35,112 nucleotides of DNA from Nemertoderma westbladi (taxonomy: Eukaryota > Xenacoelomorpha > Nemertodermatida > Nemertodermatidae), in contig JAUCBJ010005681.1 in NCBI GenBank assembly GCA_032718475.1, positions 1 to 35,112 on the forward strand, written 5' to 3'. Below the pieces are notes generated by a model. That model worked only from the letters and a program-made list of their open reading frames with translations. It was not told where the DNA came from and did no database searches. The translations under genes and the position numbers were made by a program. Of this stretch, positions 1 to 11,000 are shown one piece after another (position 1 is the stretch's first letter; the number at the start of each line of letters is the position of its first letter).

Positions 1-683
1 GCAGGTTTTTTGCCTTACCATGTCCGCCAAAACACGTATATAGCAGAATGACTTTTATGTCCGTTAAAACACCTGTAACGGTACCTTGCGGGCGAGGGGA
101 ATATATATACAGTTAGAGAACCTTTTTAGAGTATTCCAGCGCCTGGGGGGAAACTGGATTGCGAAGCAAAAGGGGCCAGTTATATCCCACAGAAGCTTTT
201 ACAAGAATTGTAGAGAGGATAAAAAGTGCCCGAGGCAAGACAATGACAGGAGGAAGGTTCCCAGAGGGGACTGGAGAGGACAATTAAAACTCAGACGAAC
301 AATGGAGGGGCAATGTGCCTAGAAGGCACCATCAGGTTAATAGATTTATATTTTTACACTAACCCAGTCTAATTAATTTACGTAGTTCAATCAACCAGAG
401 CAATAAGTAAAATTTAGATCGCTAGATATAGTCAATATATAACAAAAATATTAAGTATGCACTATGGAAGTCAGATATAACCTTTCTCAACTAGCTAGTG
501 GGATGGGGGACTTACTGATTGAAACATGAGGACGAGGCAATGAACGGATCCCATTTATTACGTATAAAGCTCTCATATGTGAGACTGTGGGAACCTAAGG
601 AGAATGAGAGAATATGGTGAGGTTGAGTGGCGAGGATGCAACCTCCATGAGAATATGGAATAGCGTTATATGAGCGAATATGA
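1..683. other. no gene recognised
   Basis: AT-rich sequence without a coding frame I can support. A 78-codon open frame at 86-322 begins at a non-ATG codon and its product matches nothing I know. The right part runs into the LINE remnant that follows and may be its eroded upstream sequence. Confidence 0.5.
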
Positions 684-1110
684 GCATATAATTATGGTTA
701 TAATAGCCTAACAAGTAAATTAATCAAACTCTGGAATAAATTGCCTAAAGAAACTAGAAAATCAAAAAGTTTACCCATCTTTAAATGTAAATTATCAGAA
801 ACAACACAAACACAGTATTCCAGAGAAGAAGTGACATTACATCTACATTGTTATATTACATAATACATTACATAATATAACATGTAAAATACAAATGGGT
901 TGACTGTTTCGGTGTTTATTACAGCAAGCTGTAGATAAATATATTACTGTATACTATTGTAGGTAAATTATTTAATTATAATAAATAGTAGAATGACTAC
1001 TGATGCTTATACCCATGTCAATTATCAGCATTAATGCTGCATTAATGCTGTAATAATTATTGCAGTTTTTATGGGAATAAAAGAGATTATTATTATTAAT
1101 ATTATTATAG
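684..1110 (+). mobile_element. 3' end of a non-LTR (LINE) retrotransposon, 5'-truncated
   Basis: The frame 684-863 reads through a stretch containing LWNKLPKETRKSKSLPIFK and stops at TAA 861-863. A Leu-Trp-Asn-x-Leu-Pro core followed by a basic stretch and Phe-Lys is typical of the extreme C-terminus of reverse transcriptases of CR1/Jockey-like LINEs. About 200 bp further on, at 1072-1110, comes an AATAAAA and an ATT-rich tail, a common LINE 3' end. Only the end of the element is left, as expected of 5' truncation. The clade is not assignable by eye, and the short match leaves some chance of coincidence. Confidence 0.5.
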
Positions 1111-1183
1111 CCCCTGGTTAACCACTGACTCTCTGTCATGTCCTCGTCTTGGACCTCCTGGTTGTCCTTCCTTGTCTGGCCTC

Positions 1184-1467
1184 TGTAAAAGCTTTTGCGG
1201 ACATAACAAGTCATTTTCACGCAATGCGCAGAATACTCTAAAATAGCCCTAAAATTGTTCAACTACGCATCGGAAAGAAATTAGAACCAAGATGACGAAA
1301 TCTGTCAGCTGATTCTTTGTGTACGTGGAGGTTTCTTTGTTCAGGCTTATTCAGCCAATCAGAGCAATCTTCCCAGTTATGCCAGTAGAGACCTACCTTA
1401 GGAAACTAGCGCAATGCATTATGGTTATCGTTATTCTGAGAATTAGATTCATCTCAGAATTCTGTAC
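1184..1467 (+). repeat. 5' LTR of element 1
   Basis: These 284 bp recur in direct orientation at 14375-14658 with no gap and nine mismatches by my count. The repeat starts with TGT, as LTRs do, and the downstream copy is preceded by a purine-rich tract. It carries a CCAAT box at 1355-1359 and a hairpin with perfect 9-bp arms (1433-1441 and 1452-1460) near its right end. The right boundary is less secure: it does not end in CA, and no primer-binding site directly follows. The first TGG lies at 1490, so the true LTR could be some 20 bp longer, with the 3' copy clipped. Confidence 0.75.
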
Positions 1468-3379
1468 CAAGTACGGTCGTTTCAGACTTTGGCCCAAGAA
1501 CATCTGATGGCCTTAGTTATAAGAACGTAAATCTATTAACTGAACATGGACTGAATCACTCATCTCACATCTCAATACGACCAAACTGAACTTCATGAAC
1601 ACATACTGACTGTTCACCGCACTGTTTTACTGCTGTTTTATATTGTGTTAATTGTTGTTTATTTTAATGGATGTTATATTTGGAGAATACCGATAAATAA
1701 TCATAAACCCCCTCAATCTTCTTGATTACTGAGGTAAGCGGAGAAAGAGTCTGCCGGTAGCAACTGCGACTTAAATTATAGTGGTTTTTATGTGAATTAA
1801 ATGCTATTTCATAATTCCTACGTGTGTCAGTTGCAATCCTCCTTATATATGATCAAAATCAGTGACAGTCGGCAAATTAGTGTGAATTAGTGTAAATTAG
1901 TGTGAAGTAGTGTGAATTCGTGTGAAGGTTAATAAAGCATCTCCTAAAGAATGCGCTATTTACGAAACTCTGTGGCCATCTAGTTGTGATTAGTATAAGT
2001 CATAACTCTGTTTTTATACTTAAAGCGCCACGTCCTAAAGGAACTGTTAATATTTCCCGAAAGTAAATATAGTTGTCAGAGATTATATATTTAATAATAT
2101 ATATTATATTAATTTTAAATATTATTAATTTGTAATATTTATTATTCAGAGTTTATGCAAGTATTTGCAACCTACAACTCCCCAAGTTTATTCCTTACAG
2201 TAATTGTGCTTGTTATGCATACCGTTATAGTTAAATTAACCCCGGTACTACTTCAGGGCTGCTCGGCGTAGGTAAAGACTGGTGATTTTGTGCTCTGGTC
2301 ACTCCAGCAGATACCGTGGTTCTTTTGGCTGTTCATGTATATCTAACTGCTAGTTATATGTTATATAAGTACTTGTACCTAATTTAGGGTTTAGAGTACA
2401 GTGCTTTCCTGAAAGTAACTTAATGTGTAGGCAGTATATTTGTGTTGTAACGTGGTTAATAGGTCCGTTAGCTCTGGTTGGCTTCGATAATTAACCTCTA
2501 GGTATAGGACACTCCGGTTACATAACGTAGTGCTTATAGTTTAAGACTATAAGCCGTCAGATGGTGGCATTTCCTTATCTGGACAACGCAACGTACTTAC
2601 TACTACTTTATTGGTTTCAAATACCGTAATTTCCTGTCAGTTTGTAAGAACCAGAAATTCTAAGTTAGGCCCTGTTAGGGTTAGGCTGGTTAGGCTTATT
2701 CATAAATTTCTTGTTAAATTACCCTAAAAAATTGTACGTGTAACTTGTTTACTGTTTATTTAGAGATTGTGTAATCTCAACCCGTTACGTAAGTAATTTG
2801 TAGTGATAAGTAACTTAGTTAAGTAGAATTATCAGTATTAGTGTCTAACAATATAGCACTCCACTGAGAGCGTTCAGCTTCTGTGTAGTGACTTCTTACT
2901 TAGAAATAATAACATTTATTTCAAATATTGTCAAAACCCATTACGGGTATATATATATATATATTTATAAATCAACTCAATCAGATTTATAAAATAATAG
3001 GCCTGTTATACATCAATTAGGTCTTAATATCAGTTGAACTACTGCTTAATATCAGTAATAAAGTAAAGGGAAGTAATCCCTAAAATTTGGATAATCAGTT
3101 ATTATTAAATTATTGACATTACCGGTGTTTACGGTAAGCTTATTATATTTATATAAATTAGGCTAAACTTATATACCGGTATTCTGTGACTGATCCTAGT
3201 CTGTAATAATACTGATATATATATACTATAGGTGTATACCGGTATTCTAATATTAAATATATACCACGTTACATTGAGTAGCGATATCGGTAACTACTAG
3301 ACTGACAGGTGATACTGATTTCCCCTAGACTTGCTTTAACTGTTATTATAGTAGTAGGCATTCAACTGTAAAATAAATT
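1468..3379 (+). other. element 1 leader (untranslated) region
   Basis: About 1.9 kb between the 5' LTR and the gag start, AT-rich, with no coding frame of note. It holds a short decamer array (1874-1926) and an AT dinucleotide run near 2948-2964. Sequences containing ACCGGT recur (for example near 3121, 3176 and 3238). No primer-binding site was recognised. Confidence 0.55.
1874..1926 (+). repeat. decamer tandem array in the element 1 leader
   Basis: A 10-bp unit close to TGTGAATTAG is repeated in phase at 1881, 1891, 1901, 1911 and 1921, with one or two changes per copy and a partial copy before 1881. The period is exactly 10 bp. Confidence 0.85.
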
Positions 3380-5187
3380 ATGTCTGACACAAAGCAAACA
3401 CTGTCAGATAGTCTCTTAGAAAGAACGATCTGTGACCCAGATCAAAGTATAGAACATCTCAGACCGAAGTCTAAGTCCCCTCCTACTGTAAGAAAGTTTA
3501 TCGCTACAGTAGTGGTATCGGACCCTAGGCTAGTAAAGCACCATAGGTCTATTATAGGCACTAGGGCTCAAGTTAAGCGAGACCAGGAGACGGCTGCCAA
3601 ACAACAACAGCACCCGAACCGAGAACTTATTTCTCAACTGCGTAGTAACTCTAGTTCCGACACCGATGAGTTAACGCCCGAGATCGGAACAAGGATGGAA
3701 GAAGCGGTTTATCCAGATCCACTTCTAATTCTTCCTGGAGCCGTACTCACTAGAGTACTTATCGCTGTAGAAGAACATCAAGCGGATTGGATGAGGAATA
3801 AGAGATCGACCAGGGACCGTTATGCAGGATATCCGATGGAAGAACTAAGGTCTATTGTAGAGACACAATGGAACTTCCCCGTACCTGGACTCCCGTTTAA
3901 CTTATCGGAAGCTGCCTGGGAAGACTTATACCAAATGGGGGTAGTAAGGGACACCCGAGATCCCGCTGTATGGAAGAGGTCAGCAGCAGGATATGTCCAG
4001 GGATTCTTCAACTCCTTGGAAAGAATAGAAATACTATTATTTCAACAACACAAGGACCCCAAGAGCAGGGAGAGATGCTTTACCAAGTGAGAGAACGTAT
4101 CTTGAGGATCAGGTTAATCCTTTCAGCCTTTGAAGAGGCCTCGAAGAGAAGTCAAGACACGTCGTTGCAAGTGTCTGTAAAGACTTGGTTCCAACGAGTG
4201 AATGTTAAAGTCCAGGGAACAACACAATGGAGGGTTCAGCTAACTGAACGCATAACCCACTGAGAATCAACAGATGCAACCTTTTCTCATGTGGAAGGCG
4301 AGGCGGTATCCGAAAAACCTCAGAAGAAGGATGCCATTGACATCTATCTGTCGGATTATCAACGATTTATAGGTGACAAAGAGCTAAGGAGATGTCTAGC
4401 TGGACTTCATCCCAATAGTGAGGGAGCCAAATTCGTGCTGGACTCTTTAGATGCGGAAATATTAGCTGCGGAGCAGGCTAAATTTGATGAAAGCATTCTC
4501 ATCACAATGGACCAAGAAGAACAAATAAAGAAAAGGCAAATAGAAGACCGAAAGGTAGCAGCAGCGGCGGCAGCGGCAGAAGCTGAAAGAAAAGCGGCAG
4601 CGGCAGCGGCAGAAGCTGAAAGAAAAGCGGCAGCAGCAGCGGCAGCGTCAGAAGCTGAAAGAAAATCCCAAACAGTCCTGGACGCCGAGCAAGACATTAT
4701 AAACAAATTGTCTCCCATCCTCCCGATGTGCCATCCAGCTACTACGTTGGCGACTCCCACCTCCGCGGTTGAGTGGATGGATGAGGGACGACGGGGGATG
4801 GAGCAGTTGCTCGGATAGCTCAAGGATAATAAAATTGAGTCTTCCAAACAAGTCCGAGAATTGGAAGGGACTGTTCAATTGTTAAAGGGAACAGTAAGGG
4901 AGAGTAGGTTAGAGCTGCAAGAAGTACACCAAAATATCGCTCTAGAGCACGATAAATTAGTAAATATACAAATGGGTATACCACCACCCCCTGCAACAAT
5001 GTGTCAGCCCGTGAGGTCTGAAGTATTTCATGCGCAAGGTGTGGAGCCTACACGCATCTATACTGCTAGCGAAGTAGAAACTCCAATAGTAAACCCTATT
5101 AATGGTATTAATAAACCTGTTGATAATGATATTCCATACAGATCTGACAATAATCCGAGAAATTTATATACCGATAATTCGATATAA
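3380..5187 (+). pseudogene. element 1 gag, N-terminal part (broken)
   Basis: The ATG at 3380 opens a 236-codon frame rich in charged residues. The sense passes to another frame around 4050-4090, where the downstream frame reads on as a plausible helical protein. That frame is then cut by a TGA at 4261-4263 and a TAG at 4816-4818, with sensible protein resuming directly after each stop. The part around 4291-4700 is an Ala/Glu/Lys coiled coil built of GCN-rich repeats, and the last part (from about 4861) is helical and ends in a Pro-rich stretch. This precedes the recognisable gag core at 5196. The N-terminus matches no family I know; membership in gag rests on position and on the similar coiled coil in element 2. 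Confidence 0.6.
4555..4665 (+). repeat. Ala/EAERK coding repeat in gag
   Basis: Three copies of a unit that encodes a run of Ala followed by EAERK. The word GAAGCTGAAAGAAAA starts at 4579, 4612 and 4651, giving spacings of 33 and 39 bp; the spacing changes in whole codons, so the reading frame is kept. The product is a predicted Ala-rich helix. Confidence 0.85.
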
Positions 5188-5195
5188 ATAATACG

Positions 5196-6498
5196 ATGGC
5201 TCAAGAAAGTTTTACACGTCAGATGGCTAGAATGGAAGCCCGTCAAGCGGTAAAGGTGGGAGAGGAAGTCAAGTTCAATGGGGATGAGATGAAGTGGTTA
5301 CCTTTTAATGAATATTACAAAGATAACATACAGAACTCCGTAATATCCAACGGAGAGAAACTACGATTCCTCATCGAGTGCTTGGAAGGACCTCCCAAGT
5401 TAATGGCGTTAAAGTTTATTGGACATCCGGACGGATTGAGACAAGTTTTGGATACATTAAACATCAGGTATGGTAACAGGACTAACATAGCTAGGTATTT
5501 GTATGCAAAATTAGTAGCGCCCCGAAAGTTTCTTAGCAGCGGGATTATAGAGTTTTCCGATGAGATTCAGGAGATCTGTAGACAGCTAGACTGGTTAGGT
5601 AAGTCTCAGGAATACCAGAGTTCTCTGGTTGTTGGAGCCGTAGCATCAACTTTGCCAAAGGGTGGAGTAGGTACTCGCTGGGACAAAAAGGTTCTCTCTT
5701 TGATGGACCAACAACATAGAGATCCAACCATGGCGGACCTTCTGTCATTCTTAAACAGAGAGGTAAGATTACAACTCCTAAAACAGTCTAGAGAGAAGAC
5801 TCCGGAAAGTAAGGTAAGTGAGAAACCCGTTACTAGGAGGTTACTAGGTAACACCAGTGTGTTATACGGATTGTGGGAGTCAGACGACGTCTTATGACGA
5901 AGATAGTGGCAAGGACACCGAAAGATCTTATTATGTAAACAAAGTTATAAAAGACGTAAGTAAATCTAAGTCTCGAACCAGTGACAAGAGAGAACAGGTA
6001 ACAACTCCCCCTACGTCTCCTAAGAGAATTCATGGAAGAAAGCCTGAAGAAAGAGCTAGAATCCACAATACGACGCAGGTTAAGGTAAGTAACATCAAAC
6101 CTAAGTGTGTATTATGCGACGGGCTGCATCGCTTGAGTGGGTGTGAAGAATTCTTAAGGAAAACATTGAAGGATAGACGTGATGTCATGTGGGATAAACG
6201 GTTGTGCTATAACTGCCTCAGACGAGGACATCAACGAAGAACCTGTTACTCAGAAGCGAGGTGTGCTAAGTGCGGCGCGAAACATCATATTTTGCTGCAA
6301 ACCGAATTCGATAGGACCCGGACGAGTCAGGTAAGTGAGCCCGAACTACATGTCCAATTCAGTGATGTGAACGACACTGACCAGAGTTCGGAGATGGAAG
6401 GATTCTACACTGATGAATTTTCAGACGAAAATGAATCCTGTTATATGATCAACACAACTGTGTATCGAGCACTTACGTATGAGACTGAAACGGAGTGA
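5196..6498 (+). pseudogene. element 1 gag core (DUF1759-like) and zinc knuckles
   Basis: The ATG frame 5196-5897 encodes a helical domain of the kind found in BEL/Pao gag (KFNGDEMKWLPF, then LRFLIECLEGPPKLMAL and LDTLNIRYGN), which assembles the capsid around RNA. The sense moves by a frameshift around 5860-5890 into the frame ending at 6498. That frame carries the usual BEL/Pao zinc-knuckle block: CVLCDGLHRLSGC, CYNCLRRGHQRRTC and CAKCGAKHH, at about 6108-6290. A TGA at 6496-6498 separates it from the protease, which is in the same frame. In intact BEL/Pao elements gag and pol are usually one continuous frame, so the TGA and the shift look like decay. Confidence 0.8.
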
Positions 6499-7275
6499 GA
6501 AGAACCCCGACTGTCTATTCCAGATCGACAGCTCTCTGGTAAAGCGCCAACATCATCTGTCGGTATCCGAGAGTTTCCCGTAGTGCAACTGAGGGTCCAT
6601 GGGATAGGGAAGAGCTTAATAGTGAACGCCCTCCTTGACTCCGGCATTACAGGCACTTTTATAGACAAAGACCTAGCCGAAGATATCTTTGCTGGTCAAC
6701 CAAAGTTCCGAACCAAACTGAACCTTTCTGGAATTATGCAGGTTTGGAAATCCACAGTATCCACCAATTATTACATGGGTTCGTTGTCCACTCCCCAGGA
6801 TGAACTAGGAGAAAATAGTGTAAGGTCAGTTAAGATGGTGGCGATAAAGAAATTTGCTACTAGCCAAGTGGAGCCTTACAACTGGGATGAAGATCATTTT
6901 GCCCAGCAATACAACATACCTAGATTCAGTTCCGAATATCCAGGGGTACAAATATTACTCGGCCAAAATGCGCACGAGGTGCTTGAGACAATAGAAAAAC
7001 AGCCTGCTCGACCGCGACCACTCCAGACTTACGCGGGAAGAACAAGAGTAGGTTGGTACTTCACTGGTCCTTCCCACAGGACTTTACAAGAAAGACTCCC
7101 GAGCGAACAAGTCCATCAGGTCAATAAGTGGGAGGAAGACATACGTGAAGAAGGAATCCCAGCTGAGGAAACCCCATACTCCTCAGATAACGACGATATA
7201 CATATACTCAGTCGCTCTAATATAGATCAATGGAGACCAAATCAAATCAAAATCAAATTGCCCTGGGACGATTAA
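6499..7275 (+). pseudogene. element 1 aspartic protease (DUF1758-like), truncated polyprotein
   Basis: The frame continues from gag after the TGA. NALLDSGITGTFIDKDLA (about 6613-6666) holds the Asp-Ser-Gly active site of a retropepsin; the enzyme would work as a dimer to cut the polyprotein. GVQILLGQNAHEVL (about 6943-6984) matches the second conserved strand, and GWYFTGP near 7050 corresponds to the G-W-x-x-x-G block that follows the protease in BEL/Pao. After an acidic stretch the frame stops at 7273-7275. The reverse transcriptase expected next is absent, and the sequence jumps straight to the end of the RNase H/connector region. Confidence 0.75.
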
Positions 7276-9198
7276 TCCAGCTGACATCGCTTCCAGAGGA
7301 GCAACTCCTCAAGAATTGATAGATACTCCAGACTGGTTAGGTGGACCCGACTTCCTAGGTAAAGAAGAGGAGGAATGGCCCCCTCATCTCACCACGGCGG
7401 AGATCAGACAAGCCAAGGGAGCGGAGAAAGTCAAACCGAAAACCCGGATGAGTAAATCAAAGCTGTTTAAACCAGCGCTGGATCTGTCTGTACTACACAC
7501 CGCCAGTGACACCACTGTAGATCTAAAACTCACCCGTGGATGATACCCGAGCTATAAATAAATCCGTTATAGAAATCAAGGAAAGAGACTGGAAATCTAG
7601 AACACCAGACGTCTCGCAAGGACTCTCTCCTCTCCTACAAAGAGCGATAGATCATTATAGCTCCTGGAATCAGCTCTGCAAGGCCATTGTGTATCTGAAA
7701 AGATGTTTCCATCATGACTATTCCAGGACGAAGATCGCTAATGGTACCGCTCCAGTAGTAGCTGAAAAGGTCCATGCTACTAAAGACCTTCCCACTTATA
7801 GAGTGTCTGACAGGTTTCTGACTGAGAAGATCAGTTACCAAGAACATGATGATACCAATAAACAGATACTGAGACTCCTGCAATGTTACGAGGATTCCGA
7901 TAAGTATTTCCTGTTGTTGAGAAATCCACAGATGCGCTTAGGGGTCGTTTCTCTAGCACAATGATAGATGGGTTGATACGTGTCGGAGGGAGATTAACCA
8001 ATGCTCCATTGTCCTTTGACACTAAGTTTCCCATACTCATTAGAAATCTTGAAATACAAATCAAGATGATTGTAGATGTTCACAGTAAGCTTTACCATGC
8101 TGGTAGAGAACGAGTTCTTAGCGAAATTCGAACTCGCTATTATTTCTACAAGCCCCGTAGAGCTCTAAACCAAGTTCTTAGGAACTGTATACCCTGTAGG
8201 AAAGCATTTAGTAGGCCTTTAACACAGCAAGAGGCAGAATTACCTAGGGAACGAGTAAGCTGTTATGAACCACCCTTTACTAATACTGGTGTGGATTTAT
8301 TTGGCCCTATTGAAGTATATCGAGCTAGGACTATAGTCAAGCGATGGTGCGTCATCTTTGTCTGTATGAATTGTAGAGCGATCCATCTAGATATGGTGAA
8401 CGATCTATCTACCAACAGCTTCATACTGAGTTTACGCCGACAAATCGCTCGTTTTGGGACTAGCAACACTATGAGATCTGTCAGAGGAACAAATTTCATT
8501 GGCGCCAATAACGAGATCAAAGATTATGTAAAGGATTTGAACCAAAGACAGGTGGACGATCAGCTAAGAGTAACAGCATCTAGCTGGACCTTCAACGCCA
8601 CCGACGCCCCTCGGTGGAGAGGAAGTTGGGAGAGACTCATACGAAGCATAAAGACCGCATTTCACTTTATAGTGCCATACCGCGCGTATCTCACCGACGA
8701 ACTTTTGCGGACGTTAATGGAAGAAATCGCCGCCTATCTCAACGGGAGACCGCTTATGCCAGTCTCATCTAGTCCCGATACCCTAGAAGCGCTAACACCC
8801 GCGCATTTCCTACTAAAGAAACCTGTAGCTATGCTCCCGCAATCGGAAATAACAGACGGAGACGAATACTGCCGACAAACTTGGCAACTTATGCAGTTAT
8901 TATCCCGTCGTTTCGCTGACCATTTCGAAAAACATTATCTTCCTACGCTACAACTTCGAACAAAGTGGTTTGCGCAGAAAGAAAACATCAGCGCCGGAGA
9001 CATGGTCCTTATCGTGGAATCAGATCTTCCCCGTGCCAGACAGGTCGTATCATCGAGACTCATATATCCGATGATAGTTTAGTGCGATCGGTAGAACTCG
9101 TCGTCATGCGACATAACTTTAAGAAACCTGGAATTGTGTTCGAAACGCAACAAATTAATCGCCCGGTTGGTCATTTATGTTTACTGGAAAGAGATTGA
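7270..9198 (+). pseudogene. element 1 pol C-terminus: connector and integrase
   Basis: Starts with NPADIASRG, a block seen between RNase H and integrase in BEL/Pao, then DWLGGPDFL. Frames change near 7536 and again at about 7960. The integrase frame from 7961 has the HHCC zinc site (H41, H46, C76, C79 counted from that ATG) and then the DDE core. Asp112 (NTGVDLFGP) and Glu224 (SWERLIRSIK) are present, but the second Asp is replaced: the motif reads SVRGTNF with Val174 where Asp is expected. The C-terminal block (DDSLVRSVEL through RPVGHLCLLE) lies in another frame and ends at 9198, so there is a further shift near 9050. Integrase would insert the cDNA into the host genome; this copy cannot. 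Confidence 0.85.
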
Positions 9199-11000
9199 GA
9201 GTTGTCCGGTAACTATGGAAGGCAAGAGACTCTTCCCACGACCACCTCCCTAATCCAACAAACATCTAGGGTCTCCCCAATGTAATAACGTTCGGAGTGG
9301 GTGTGTGACCACATTATTTTATTTTTATATTTATGTATGTATTACTATATAATTTTTATTATTATAATCGTTTTCTTTAATTTTATTTAGTAGAATAATA
9401 TTTTAACGATTATTCAGTAGATTAGTGCAATATATTCGTGTTTTATTACTTAATTACTTAGTATAATATATTTCGTTTAACGGTGAAAAATAATTCATTT
9501 TCTCTTTCCTTACTGTCCGTATCATACTATAAATACGTGACTACAGTAAGATGAAATGTCAGTACTTATTAAAGTACAATATCCCGCCCCTACTATACTT
9601 AAGTATTATTGCTAAGTAGAGTATTAGGAATGCAAAGTTCAGATCCTCGTGTCTCGGCTAAACCAAGCTCTGGGTAGACCTTGGAAACGACTTGCCTCTT
9701 CTCACTGACATTGCTTCTTGCAATATTGCTCTCATACCGTATCTTAAATAATACGTATAGTAGAATGATGTCCATTTAACAGTAGCGATTGAAGCACAAA
9801 ATATTTGTTAAACAAATCTGTTAATCAATCTTCAAATAAATCTGTTAAACCATTTGACCATCTGAAATTCTAGTTGATTAAGATATCGCGGCACCCACCG
9901 ATATACTTGAAAGACAAAATTCTAGAATCAGTGGTTAACATCCCCAGACATGTTCTGGAATAAATAGGTGCCCATCCTAAATATTAAATATTTAATAAAT
10001 ATTTACAACGTTTGTTATAACAAATGTTAAAATAGAGAAAAATATAAATTGAGTATGTTAAAATTTTAGATCCTCTAAAATTCTAGTCGATTGAGATATC
10101 GTAGTACTTACTGATACTCTTAAAAGACAAATTTCTGGAATTAAGGATCCTAGTTCCCAGACATGTTCTAGAATAAAATTGTGTCTATTTTAATATCAAA
10201 TAATAAAATTCATGGGAATAAATTTTAAATTCATATCCTCTCATGAATTTGATAAATTGTCATTTTATACAATTTATAAACATTCCCAAAATTCCATTAA
10301 TTAATAGATCATGGGAGCGGAGATTCACCCTATTAAGTATATCAGTGTGAGAGAATCTCCAGTGTACAGTCAATAGACGATAAAATTCATAAAATCATGT
10401 ATAAGGGGAATATTGACAATTAAAGAATCACTATTAAATAGCATCCCAGATCTGTATGCATGAGAAATACCCTAATTCTACCGCTAGCTTTGCATAATGT
10501 CACCATAGTAACAACCACGCTAGAATTAGAAGTGAGTTAAAATAACAATAGAAAGCTTGCCCCATTGAATATCATGCGGAATAAATATCACCTTGCTAGT
10601 ATCTAGGGATACATAATAATAATGTGGCATTCTGGAAGGCCTTTGACTAACGGACAAATGGCCCTAATTTGTACAAATTGTGGCAGGAATGTGGAATTTG
10701 TGTATTTATAGGTGAATGTTACTACTAAAGTGTGTTTACAGTAGCGAGTCGCAGTTGTGAAAGTTACTCTGCATCTGTAGCAAGTACCTCCAGTATGTCC
10801 AAGCCCTTGGGACGGACAGTGGGGTGACTCGCGCTGGTTATTGTTGTCGTTGTGTAGCTACTACGTTGGCGAGAGGCACAGCAACGACAGTACATCAGCG
10901 CTGAGGATCTCATGCTGTCTGGGGGCATAGAGGGGGAGGCAGCGACGACCACTAGCCTGATTATTATTAACTCTAATATCGATAAACTCATATAGCAGCT
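9199..11000 (+). other. spacer between pol and the accessory gene of element 1
   Basis: About 1.8 kb, AT-rich, no coding frame supported; a minus-strand open frame at 10764-10991 looks like chance. It contains a diverged duplication (9861-10190). Before the accessory gene there is a TATTTATA near 10704 and a pyrimidine/AG (TTTACAG) near 10735. Either could serve a promoter or a splice acceptor for a separate accessory mRNA; both are weak signals. Confidence 0.5.
9861..10190 (+). repeat. diverged direct duplication of about 115 bp
   Basis: 9861-9976 and 10074-10190 align along their length, sharing blocks such as AAATTCTAGT, GATATCG, AAAGACAAA and CCAGACATGTTCT in the same order. They differ by many substitutions, so the duplication is old. 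It lies wholly inside the spacer between pol and the accessory gene. Confidence 0.75.

Noticed and set aside
86-322. 78-codon open frame at the left end
   Set aside because: Non-ATG start, no recognisable motif, no supporting neighbour.
3380-9198. gag-pol as a separate BEL element nested in another element that owns the accessory gene
   Set aside because: No LTR pair was seen tightly around gag-pol, and element 2 repeats the same gag-pol-accessory order with other LTRs. A by-eye search could miss very diverged LTRs.
10764-10991. minus-strand open frame before the accessory gene
   Set aside because: Short, low-complexity composition, no motif, no matching frame in element 2.
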